Shown here: piece after piece, positions 1 through 5,046 of the stretch | How positions within the stretch are numbered: position 1 is the first letter of the stretch | Layout: each line of letters begins with the position of its first letter | Assembly: GCA_005772945.1 (NCBI GenBank) | Contig: SXIE01000227.1 | Span: 1 to 5,046, forward strand | From: Pseudomonadota bacterium | Lineage (GTDB): Bacteria > Myxococcota > UBA9042 > PHBI01 | DNA length: 5,046 bases | Reading direction: 5' to 3' | Notes under the pieces: generated by a model | What the model saw: only the letters and a program-made list of their open reading frames with translations | Database searches by the model: none | Told to the model about the DNA's origin: nothing | Made by a program: the position numbers and the translations under genes

Positions 1-563
1 CACGCGCTCCTGAGAGCGCTCCCATAGATATAGTAGTTGATGACCACGGCCGAGAACGTGATGAAGAAGTGCTTGGGCGCGAGCGGCCCTTCGGCCGGGA
101 GGAGGTCGGCGAACTCGTCCCGCATCAGCGCGTAGAGCTCGCGCATGTTGGCGCGGATCTGCGGGAGCTTGCAGTCGTCCTGGCGGGCCATCTCCTGCAT
201 CACGAGGCGCGCGAAGAGGTTGTTCTGGTCCATGAAGTCGATGTACGCGTCGATGGCGCGGCGGACCCGCTCCTCGGGCGTTCCGCCCTTGCCGAAGGCG
301 CCTTGCAGGGCGCGCGCGTGACCTCGATAGTAGCGCTCGAGGACCTTCTCGAAGAGCTCGGTGCGGCTGCCGAAGTAATAGAAGATGAGCGCCTTGTTCA
401 CGCCGGCGCGATCGGCGACCTCGCGCATGCTCACGTGATCCGGCCCACGCTCGGCGAGGAGCGCGTCCGCGGCATGGAGGATCTGAAGCGCGCGCGCGGA
501 CGTCTCGATGGGCGTCTTGGAGCGGTGCTGATGGACGAACTCTTTGGCGGGCTCTTGAGACAT
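1..563 (-). CDS. TetR/AcrR-family transcriptional regulator (C-terminus beyond window)
   Basis: This is a DNA-binding one-component regulator, probably a cytosolic dimeric repressor whose C-terminal domain senses an unknown ligand. Reading the minus strand from ATG at 563 gives 187 complete codons with no stop. The N-terminal TetR domain covers about residues 22-75. The helix-turn-helix and following helix read SMREVADRAGVNKALIFYYF (about 45-64) and then GSRTELFEKVL, the classic TetR pattern. An all-helical ligand and dimer domain follows, with segments such as AIDAYIDFMDQNNLFARLVM. The first 20 or so residues are a short polar extension. ATG at 563 is preferred because GAGG lies 4 nt upstream (568-571). 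An in-frame ATG at 575 would add MRGP but lacks such a site. The gene is divergent from the metalloprotease gene, the usual geometry for a TetR protein controlling itself and its neighbour. The family assignment is firm; ligand and targets are unknown. Confidence 0.93.
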   Translation of the reverse strand, partial: MSQEPAKEFVHQHRSKTPIETSARALQILHAADALLAERGPDHVSMREVADRAGVNKALIFYYFGSRTELFEKVLERYYRGHARALQGAFGKGGTPEERVRRAIDAYIDFMDQNNLFARLVMQEMARQDDCKLPQIRANMRELYALMRDEFADLLPAEGPLAPKHFFITFSAVVINYYIYGSALRSA

Positions 564-643
564 CGGGCCTCGCATGACGGGAGGGCGCGCCGATTCATGA
601 TTCGCCCGCTGCGACCGACGCAGAGAGGAGACCGCCCGTCCTT

Positions 644-673
644 ATGATAGCGCAAGGTCTGGCGGCTTGTCGA
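644..673 (-). promoter_or_regulatory. Candidate sigma-70-type promoter of the tetR-family gene
   Basis: On the minus strand a -35 element TCGACA (673-668, 5 of 6 to TTGACA) and a -10 element TATCAT (649-644, 5 of 6 to TATAAT) are separated by 18 bp. Transcription would begin near 637, giving a leader of about 75 nt before ATG 563. The -35 overlaps the left GTCGAC box at 669-674, so a protein bound there could block the promoter, consistent with autorepression. This is a prediction by eye from consensus matches. Confidence 0.42.
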
Positions 674-706
674 CCGCAGGCAGTCTTGAGTAGTCTTGAG
701 GTCGAC
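669..706. promoter_or_regulatory. Possible operator region: tandem 10-bp repeat between two GTCGAC boxes
   Basis: The palindrome GTCGAC occurs at 669-674 and again at 701-706, 32 bp apart start to start (about three helical turns). Between them, AGTCTTGAG is repeated exactly at 682-690 and 692-700, a 10-bp period that places both copies on the same DNA face. The cluster sits in the short gap between the divergent tetR and metalloprotease genes. The repeats are direct facts of the sequence; the role as a binding site for the TetR protein or another regulator is inferred from position. Confidence 0.35.
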
Positions 707-713
707 GGATAAC
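686..713 (+). promoter_or_regulatory. Weak candidate promoter for the metalloprotease gene
   Basis: TTGAGT (686-691, 4 of 6 to TTGACA) lies 16 bp from GATAAC (708-713, 4 of 6 to TATAAT). The start site would be near 720, leaving only about 10 nt of leader before GTG 731. The -35 would fall within the tandem 10-bp repeat. Both boxes are weak matches, so another promoter is possible. Confidence 0.2.
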
Positions 714-730
714 TCCGACATGGTGCGAGC

Positions 731-2284
731 GTGAGGCGCGACGCAGGCTGGACGGGTTGGATAGCGGTCGGAATCGCGGCGCTGGGGGCGGCGTGCGGTG
801 GGAATCGCACGCGGTCGGAGGGGGTCGAGGTCAAGTTCGAGGTCGAGGTCGAGGTCGAGGTCGAGGTCGAGGTCGAGGGCGAGGGCGAGGTCGAGGGCGA
901 GGTCGAGGGCGAGGTCGAGGGCGAGGTCGAGGGCGAGGGCGAGGTCGAGGTCGAGGTCGAGGTCGAGGGCGAGGACGAGGACGAGGGCGAGGTGCTCGAT
1001 GCCTGTGCGCCCTGCGTCCTGCCATTCGTTTGTGTACAAAGTACCTGTCGGCTGCCGATCCGCGCGACCTTCGCCGTCGAACGTGTCGCGCCGAATGCGG
1101 ACTGGTCGGCGCTCGACCCTGCGGCGTATGTGCCACTTGCGCATATGGACATCGTGCTCGCGGGGGACTCCGGGGTGCTCGCGCGCGCGGTCACGGACCC
1201 GGCGGGCCGCGTGGAGCTGATGGCCCCGTGGCCGCTGCCCGCCGACGCGGCGCTCGTTCTGAGCGCGGTTCTGGCCGACGCGGACCGGCCCGTCGTGGCG
1301 ATCCTCGATGGCCAGGCGCTTCCATTTCCGGGGGGCAACGGGCAGACGGTCCACGCGGCGCGCGTCTGGACTTGGCGCTTCGCTCTCGCCGTCGATCTCG
1401 CCGACGCGGCGCCCGGCGCGCTGGGTGAGTTGCGGATTCCGCAAGTGGCCGGGTCCGGCGCGCTCGTGCTGCTCGCGACTTTGGCCGAGGCGCGTGCCTA
1501 CGCGCTGGAGCGCTTCCTGCCAACGCCCGAGGCACGCGCCGCGCTGCCGACCATCGCCGTCCTGTGGAGCCCGGCGAGCGCCCCGCCCTGCCTCTCGTGC
1601 TACTTTCCGCGCGGCACCGCGCCGGTGGATCTGCCGGACGGCACGCGCTTCGACGTCGCGCTGTTCGTCGCCGGCACTGCCCCCAACGCGCTGCACTGGA
1701 CGCCGAGCCTCATCGACCACGAGCTCGGCCATTGGGTCCTCGACGCCTTCTCGCGCATGCCGTCGGCCGGCGGGTCCCACAGCTGGATCACGGCCGCGTG
1801 GCCGCCGCTGGCCTGGAGCGAAGGCTTCGCGACGTTCTTCGCGCAGCGCGTGCTCGGACAGCCGCGCTTTTTCACGATGCAGAACGGGACGCAGTACTGG
1901 ATCGACATCGATCGGGTCGGGCGGATCGGCGGGACCGCGGCCGAGGCGTCGTCCTTGGCGATGCCATTCCCGCTGCCCGATCCCGCGGGGCCGCTCGCGC
2001 AGCCGATCGGCGAGGCGGCGGTCGCGGCGATCCTCTACGACCTGGCCGACGAGCTCGGGCCGGACGCCGCGCCGGACGACGACCCGGTCGCGCTCGGCGA
2101 CGAGGCGTTGACGGGGATCGCGGCACCGCGGCTGGCCTCGGGGGTCGTCGAGCGCGGGGCGACGGACGGGCCGGATCTGGTCGATTACCTCGATGGGCTC
2201 GTGTGCGAGGGAATCGCCGCGCGCAGCGAGCTCATGCCGGCCTTGCTCGGGCTGCCTTACGACGATGGGGTGTGCGAGCCCTGA
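731..2284 (+). CDS. Predicted lipoprotein zinc metalloprotease (HELGH...E, gluzincin-like) with acidic repeat linker
   Basis: A 517-residue protein probably anchored in the envelope, with a putative zinc-protease domain. The N-terminus MRRDAGWTGW followed by a hydrophobic stretch to AALGAAC is a lipoprotein-type signal; Cys22 is the likely lipidated residue, though the lipobox is not ideal. Residues 32-88 are an almost pure Glu-Val/Glu-Gly linker. A Cys cluster C92-x2-C95-x5-C101-x4-C106 follows. The catalytic motif HELGHW begins at His330 (zinc ligands His330 and His334, base Glu331), and SEGFATFF supplies Glu364 as the likely third ligand, 30 residues after the second His, a gluzincin-style layout. 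C287-LS-C290 may form a disulfide. The start is GTG 731: a TAA at 710-712 closes the frame upstream and there is no other initiation codon before the signal peptide. No clear Shine-Dalgarno site is seen. I cannot name the exact peptidase family; the substrate is unknown. Confidence 0.85.
   Translation: MRRDAGWTGWIAVGIAALGAACGGNRTRSEGVEVKFEVEVEVEVEVEVEGEGEVEGEVEGEVEGEVEGEGEVEVEVEVEGEDEDEGEVLDACAPCVLPFVCVQSTCRLPIRATFAVERVAPNADWSALDPAAYVPLAHMDIVLAGDSGVLARAVTDPAGRVELMAPWPLPADAALVLSAVLADADRPVVAILDGQALPFPGGNGQTVHAARVWTWRFALAVDLADAAPGALGELRIPQVAGSGALVLLATLAEARAYALERFLPTPEARAALPTIAVLWSPASAPPCLSCYFPRGTAPVDLPDGTRFDVALFVAGTAPNALHWTPSLIDHELGHWVLDAFSRMPSAGGSHSWITAAWPPLAWSEGFATFFAQRVLGQPRFFTMQNGTQYWIDIDRVGRIGGTAAEASSLAMPFPLPDPAGPLAQPIGEAAVAAILYDLADELGPDAAPDDDPVALGDEALTGIAAPRLASGVVERGATDGPDLVDYLDGLVCEGIAARSELMPALLGLPYDDGVCEP
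824..994 (+). repeat. Hexanucleotide tandem repeat (GAGGTC/GAGGGC) encoding an acidic Glu-Val/Glu-Gly linker
   Basis: From 839 to 994 there are 26 consecutive 6-bp units, GAGGTC or GAGGGC with two GAGGAC (971, 977) and a final GAGGTG. Four imperfect codons of the same style precede them from 824. Each unit encodes Glu plus Val, Gly or Asp, so residues 32-88 alternate Glu with a second residue (one Lys-Phe interruption at 35-36). Because units are 6 bp, gain or loss changes linker length by two residues without breaking the frame. The tract contains no stop in any frame. Acidic low-complexity spacers after the lipidated Cys are familiar in secreted lipoproteins; a spacer role here is inferred. 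Confidence 0.95.
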
Positions 2285-2330
2285 GGGGCGCGGGGCCGCG
2301 GAGGCCGCAGATGAAGGGCTTGCGCCCCTC
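2283..2330 (+). terminator. Possible hairpin/terminator after the metalloprotease gene
   Basis: GAGGGGCGC (2283-2291) and GCGCCCCTC (2322-2330) form a perfect 9-bp inverted repeat with a 30-nt loop that can itself fold (GCGG-AGG-CCGC). The left arm begins inside the TGA stop codon. Only a weak T-run follows (GTGTGTTT, 2344-2351), so termination efficiency is uncertain. It could instead be an mRNA structure within a longer transcript. Confidence 0.3.
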
Positions 2331-2362
2331 TCGCGACCTGATAGTGTGTTTCGCCCCACCCC

Positions 2363-2368
2363 GAGGAG
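2363..2368 (+). promoter_or_regulatory. Ribosome binding site of the beta-helix gene
   Basis: GAGGAG ends 5 nt before ATG 2374, a near-ideal Shine-Dalgarno site. It fixes the start: the frame is open for hundreds of bases upstream (back to 1564), but that part overlaps the metalloprotease gene in another frame and lacks such a site, and the product from 2374 begins exactly with a lipoprotein signal. Confidence 0.75.
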
Positions 2369-2373
2369 CCCCC

Positions 2374-3633
2374 ATGCGCCGCCCTGCCATCGACTCTTCT
2401 GCGCTCGTCGTGCTGGCCGCTCTCGTCGCCGGCGCGTTCCCCGCGACCAGCTGCAGCGACGACCCCGCCGCGTCGCCGACGACCCAGATCTCGCCGTCCG
2501 ACGACGACGCCGCGACCATCCAAGCCGCCCTCATCAACGCCGAGTCGGGCGACACCATCTGCCTGATGCCCGGCACCTACGCCATCAACCGCGAGCTCTC
2601 GCTGGCGAATCACGTCGACGTCACCGTGAAGGGCTGCGGCGCGACCCGCGACGACGTGGTGCTCGACTTCGCGGGCCAGACGGGCGGCGAAGGAGACGAC
2701 GCCTTCACCGTCACGGCCAACGGCTTCACCATCCGCGATCTCACGCTCAAGAACGCGCCCGGCAATGGCATCGTCATCCAGGCCGACGACGCGCTCGTCC
2801 ACAACGTGAAGGTCTTCTGGGACGCGGGCTCGGTGAGCGCGAACGGCTACTACGCCATCTACCCGACCTCGGCGCACCGCATCATCATCGAGGACAGCGA
2901 GGTCGTCGGCGCCTCGGACGCGGGCATTTACGTCGGCTCCAGCGAATATGCCATCGTTCGGCGCAATAAGGTCCATGGCAATGTCGCTGGGATCGAAATC
3001 GAGAACACGCTTCATGCCGATGTCTACGACAACGAGGTCACCGACAACTCGGCTGGCATTCTCGGACTGCTGCTCCCGAACTTGAACATCAAGGCGCTGG
3101 GCTCGGTGCTCATCCGCAATAACCACGTCCACGCCAACAACCGCCCGAACTTCGCGCACGAGGGAACGACCGTGTCGTATGTGCCAGTCGGGACCGGCAT
3201 GATGACACTCTGCGGCAAGGACATCGAGTTTCGCGACAACGTCATCGAGAACAACGACTCCACCGGCATCCTGATCGTCAGCTACAAGATCTTCGAGATC
3301 CTGACCGACAAGCCGCTGACCGACATGGCGATGGATCCGTTCGTCCAGCGCGTCTTCGTCACGGGCAACACCTTCAGCGGCAACGGCCAGAAGCCGGCGG
3401 GCGCGCTGCTCATCACCGGGCAGACGACGCTCGAGAACGTGCTGTGGGATGGGATCCTGAACCCGGCCGGCGACGACGCGGGGATCTGCCTCGGCCCCAA
3501 TCCGCCGTCGTTCCGGATGATCGCCGCGGGTGACGGCTTCAAGGCCGCGTCGCAGTCGACCGACACGTCGACGCACACCTGCACGCGCGCGGCGCTGCCC
3601 GAGCTCGAGACGTTCGCCGCGGCCCAGCCATGA
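2374..3633 (+). CDS. Parallel beta-helix repeat lipoprotein (TIGR03805-type, partner of the di-heme cytochrome)
   Basis: A 419-residue predicted lipoprotein forming a right-handed parallel beta-helix outside the cytoplasmic membrane. The signal is MRRPAIDSSALVVLAALVAG with lipobox ATSC, Cys27 being the likely lipidated residue, then a short polar linker. From about residue 45 the sequence enters a beta-helix pattern: IQAALINAESGDTICLMPGTY, then repeated short strands with Asn-rich turns to about residue 340. Hallmarks of this family are visible: GYYAIYP (158-164), ASDAGIYVGSS (about 180-190), GNVAGIEIEN (202-211) and LPNLNI. No carbohydrate-lyase or hydrolase catalytic set is recognised; such folds often bind or process polysaccharide, but that is not shown here. 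The next gene overlaps by 4 nt (ATGA). Family members usually occur in a two-gene pair with a di-heme cytochrome, exactly as here; the pair's function is, to my knowledge, unknown. Some codons around 2940-3180 are less GC-biased than the rest. Confidence 0.9.
   Translation: MRRPAIDSSALVVLAALVAGAFPATSCSDDPAASPTTQISPSDDDAATIQAALINAESGDTICLMPGTYAINRELSLANHVDVTVKGCGATRDDVVLDFAGQTGGEGDDAFTVTANGFTIRDLTLKNAPGNGIVIQADDALVHNVKVFWDAGSVSANGYYAIYPTSAHRIIIEDSEVVGASDAGIYVGSSEYAIVRRNKVHGNVAGIEIENTLHADVYDNEVTDNSAGILGLLLPNLNIKALGSVLIRNNHVHANNRPNFAHEGTTVSYVPVGTGMMTLCGKDIEFRDNVIENNDSTGILIVSYKIFEILTDKPLTDMAMDPFVQRVFVTGNTFSGNGQKPAGALLITGQTTLENVLWDGILNPAGDDAGICLGPNPPSFRMIAAGDGFKAASQSTDTSTHTCTRAALPELETFAAAQP
3630..3633 (+). 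other. ATGA stop/start overlap (translational coupling)
   Basis: The cytochrome start ATG (3630-3632) overlaps the beta-helix stop TGA (3631-3633). No Shine-Dalgarno-like sequence precedes this ATG (the preceding bases are GCGGCCCAGCC), so re-initiation by ribosomes finishing the upstream gene is likely. This supports co-expression of the two products. Confidence 0.7.
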
Positions 3634-4724
3634 GTGCGCGCGCGGTCATCGCGCTGGTGCTCGCGGCCAGTGGCGCCTGCGGCGGCGACGCGGCGTCCGA
3701 CGGGAGCGTGCGGCCGGCGCCCGCCGGGTCGCCGTGGCAGACCCTTGGGGCATGGCAGCTCTTCAGCGATGCACCGATGCAGGTGCCGAACGCGCGCGTC
3801 GAGCCGTTCGAGGTGATCTCGCCGCTGTTCTCGGATTACGCCGCCAAGCACCGCTTCCTCTGGATTCCCGAGGGCACGACGATCGGGATCCCTGACGACG
3901 CCACCGCCCCGTGGGACCTGCCGGTGGGCGCCATCGTCGTCAAGACGTTCGGCTACCCGAGGGACATGCGCGATTCGAGCCTCGGCGAGAAGTTGGTCGA
4001 GACGCGCCTGCTCGTGCGCGAGCCGGAGGGCTGGGTGCCGCACACCTACGTCTGGGACGACGCGCAGGCGACGGCGACCCTGAGGGTCGCAGGCGCGAGT
4101 GTGCCAGTGTCGTGGATCGACCTCGCCGGGGCGACGCGAAGTGGCATATTCTTCGTGCCGAACACGAACGAATGCCAGGACTGCCACGGGATCATGCCGG
4201 CCACGCGCCTGCTCGGGGTGAAGACCGCGCAGCTCGATCGGGACGGCCTATCTGGCGGCGGCGACGGGCAGCTTGCGCGCTTGGACGCTCACGGCCTCTT
4301 GGCGCGCCTCCCGGCTGACGGTCACGTACGCTTCGCCGCGCCTGACGAGGCGGGTGCGGATCTGACATTGCGTGCGCGCAGCTATCTCGATGCGAATTGC
4401 GCGCATTGCCATTCGGTGCTCGGCGATGCGGCGTCCAAGGCGCTGTATCTCGACTTCGCGAACACCGATCCGGCGAGCGATCCGGACGCGAACTGGGGCG
4501 CTTGCAAGATCCCGACGTCGGCGGGCGGTGCGACCTGCGGCGACACGTACGATGTGGTGCCCGGGGACCCGGAGGACTCGATCATGATCTGCCGCATGAA
4601 CTCGACCGAGGGCAAGGACCAGATGCCGCCGCTCGGTCGGGGGATGGTTCACGCCGAGGGCGTCGCGCTCATCCGCGAGTGGATCGCGAATATGCCAGGC
4701 ACGTGCGCAGCGCGGACGCCCTGA
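3630..4724 (+). CDS. SO2930/HNE_0200-family di-heme c-type cytochrome lipoprotein (TIGR03806-type)
   Basis: A 364-residue predicted lipoprotein carrying two covalently bound c-type hemes. The signal is MSARAVIALVLAASGAC with Cys17 lipidated; a following Gly rather than Asp leaves outer-membrane sorting possible. The N-terminal part has the family-typical stretch VEPFEVISPLFSDYAAKHRF. Heme sites are CQDCH (182-186, within NTNECQDCHG) and CAHCH (257-261, within LDANCAHCHS). The conserved C-terminal segment runs from VVPGDPEDSIMICRM to DQMPPLGRGM and ends in ALIREWI; Met332 of MPP is the best candidate for a distal heme ligand. C292, C303 and C321 could form disulfides. Its role is presumably electron transfer outside the cytoplasmic membrane. 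It is coupled to the beta-helix gene by ATGA and followed after 3 nt by another heme protein. Family assignment is from remembered motifs; donor and acceptor are unknown. Confidence 0.9.
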   Translation: MSARAVIALVLAASGACGGDAASDGSVRPAPAGSPWQTLGAWQLFSDAPMQVPNARVEPFEVISPLFSDYAAKHRFLWIPEGTTIGIPDDATAPWDLPVGAIVVKTFGYPRDMRDSSLGEKLVETRLLVREPEGWVPHTYVWDDAQATATLRVAGASVPVSWIDLAGATRSGIFFVPNTNECQDCHGIMPATRLLGVKTAQLDRDGLSGGGDGQLARLDAHGLLARLPADGHVRFAAPDEAGADLTLRARSYLDANCAHCHSVLGDAASKALYLDFANTDPASDPDANWGACKIPTSAGGATCGDTYDVVPGDPEDSIMICRMNSTEGKDQMPPLGRGMVHAEGVALIREWIANMPGTCAARTP

Positions 4725-4727
4725 GCG

Positions 4728-5046
4728 ATGGCGGGGGTGCGCCGGAGGCGGCTGGCGCGGGGATGGTTGCTACTCCAACTATCTCTGACGGGAGGCGCGG
4801 GTGGCGCGGGACCTGGCTGTGATGCGGCGGCGGACGCCGAGCGGCTCGAGCCGCCGTGGCCGGTGGGGGAGTTTCCGGCGCCGAGCGGGCCGATCGCGGT
4901 GCTCGAGCTGGAGCCCGAGCCGTCGACCGCGCTGAGGGGGGAGGGGGAGCGGGCCGAGCTCGGGCGGCTCCTCTTCTACGATCCGATCCTGTCGTCCGAT
5001 CGCGAGACGGCGTGCGCCACGTGTCATGCCGAGATCTGGGGCATGG
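4728..5046 (+). CDS. Cytochrome c peroxidase/MauG-type di-heme protein (N-terminal part, continues beyond window)
   Basis: The visible 106 codons encode a basic N-terminus ([12 protein letters not shown]), a hydrophobic segment LLLQLSL and a Gly/Ala-rich stretch ending in PGC (Cys31), a possible lipoprotein signal. After a Pro/Glu-rich spacer comes [14 protein letters not shown] (from Leu78) and the first heme site CATCH (96-100). This is the N-terminal heme signature of the bacterial cytochrome c peroxidase/MauG family (PF03150), periplasmic di-heme enzymes that reduce peroxide or carry out heme-based oxidations. The second heme domain lies beyond the window. The gene starts one codon after the cytochrome's TGA and in the same frame. 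ATG 4728 is the first start after that stop; GTG 4737 is an alternative, and neither has a clear Shine-Dalgarno site. Whether it is a peroxidase or a MauG-like oxidase cannot be decided here. Confidence 0.87.
   Translation, partial: MAGVRRRRLARGWLLLQLSLTGGAGGAGPGCDAAADAERLEPPWPVGEFPAPSGPIAVLELEPEPSTALRGEGERAELGRLLFYDPILSSDRETACATCHAEIWGM

Noticed and set aside
69..647. A 192-codon plus-strand open frame opposite the regulator gene.
   Set aside because: It is the antisense shadow of a clear TetR-family protein and has no domain of its own.
720..734. A four-codon mini-ORF (ATG GTG CGA GCG TGA) overlapping the GTG start of the metalloprotease gene, considered as a leader peptide.
   Set aside because: It has no ribosome binding site and is short enough to arise by chance; there is no further evidence of translation control.
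839..994. Tandem repeat considered as a CRISPR array or intergenic satellite.
   Set aside because: The units are 6 bp without spacers and lie in frame inside a coding sequence.
757..1428. Open frames in other phases over the hexamer tract, giving (Gly-Arg)n, (Arg-Ser)n, (Arg-Pro)n or (Ser-Thr)n proteins.
   Set aside because: The 6-bp unit has no stop in any frame, so all six frames stay open artificially. Only the frame from GTG 731 continues into a recognisable protein.
431..2359. A 642-codon open frame on the minus strand across the metalloprotease gene and the intergenic region.
   Set aside because: It is Arg/Pro/Asp-rich with no recognisable domain. It lies antisense to a gene with a signal peptide and zinc-protease motif, and is kept open by high GC and by the stop-free hexamer tract.
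1564..2373. N-terminal extension of the beta-helix gene back to ATG 1564.
   Set aside because: This part overlaps the metalloprotease gene in another frame and is Arg/Ala-rich without domains. ATG 2374 has a strong ribosome binding site and a lipoprotein signal directly after it.
2257..3576. A 439-codon minus-strand open frame opposite the beta-helix gene.
   Set aside because: It is Arg/Val/Asp-rich with no motif; the opposite strand encodes a protein with family-specific motifs.
3282..4187. A 301-codon minus-strand open frame opposite the beta-helix/cytochrome junction.
   Set aside because: It has no recognisable domain and spans the junction of two well-supported genes on the other strand.

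Overview
The window is GC-rich DNA with tightly packed genes, strongly G/C-biased third codon positions and a series of predicted secreted lipoproteins. This style suits a large-genome myxobacterium-like member of the former Deltaproteobacteria (for example a Polyangia relative). That assignment is an inference from composition and gene content; no ribosomal marker is present.

Layout. (1) Positions 1-563, minus strand: a TetR-family transcriptional regulator whose C-terminus runs off the left edge. (2) Positions 564-730: a divergent intergenic region with a good promoter candidate for the tetR gene, two GTCGAC boxes and a tandem 10-bp repeat that could be operator sequence. (3) Positions 731-2284, plus strand: a lipoprotein with a hexanucleotide-encoded Glu-Val/Glu-Gly linker, a small Cys cluster and a HELGH...E zinc-protease signature. 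(4) Positions 2285-2373: a short gap with a hairpin and a strong ribosome binding site. (5) Positions 2374 to the right edge, plus strand: three genes with almost no spacing, namely a right-handed parallel beta-helix lipoprotein, a di-heme c-type cytochrome lipoprotein of the SO2930/HNE_0200 type, and the start of a cytochrome c peroxidase/MauG-type di-heme protein.

The main point of interest is the last block. The first two genes match a recurrent two-gene pair of unknown function (beta-helix protein plus di-heme cytochrome, known to me as the TIGR03805/TIGR03806 families). Here they overlap by ATGA, and one codon after the cytochrome's stop a third heme protein begins. The arrangement suggests a translationally coupled, envelope-anchored module combining a beta-helix scaffold with at least two multi-heme redox proteins. 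Its substrate and physiological role cannot be read from the sequence.

The TetR regulator most plausibly controls itself and perhaps the divergent metalloprotease gene. Nothing visible ties it to the heme operon. No tRNA, rRNA, CRISPR array, insertion sequence or phage gene was seen.
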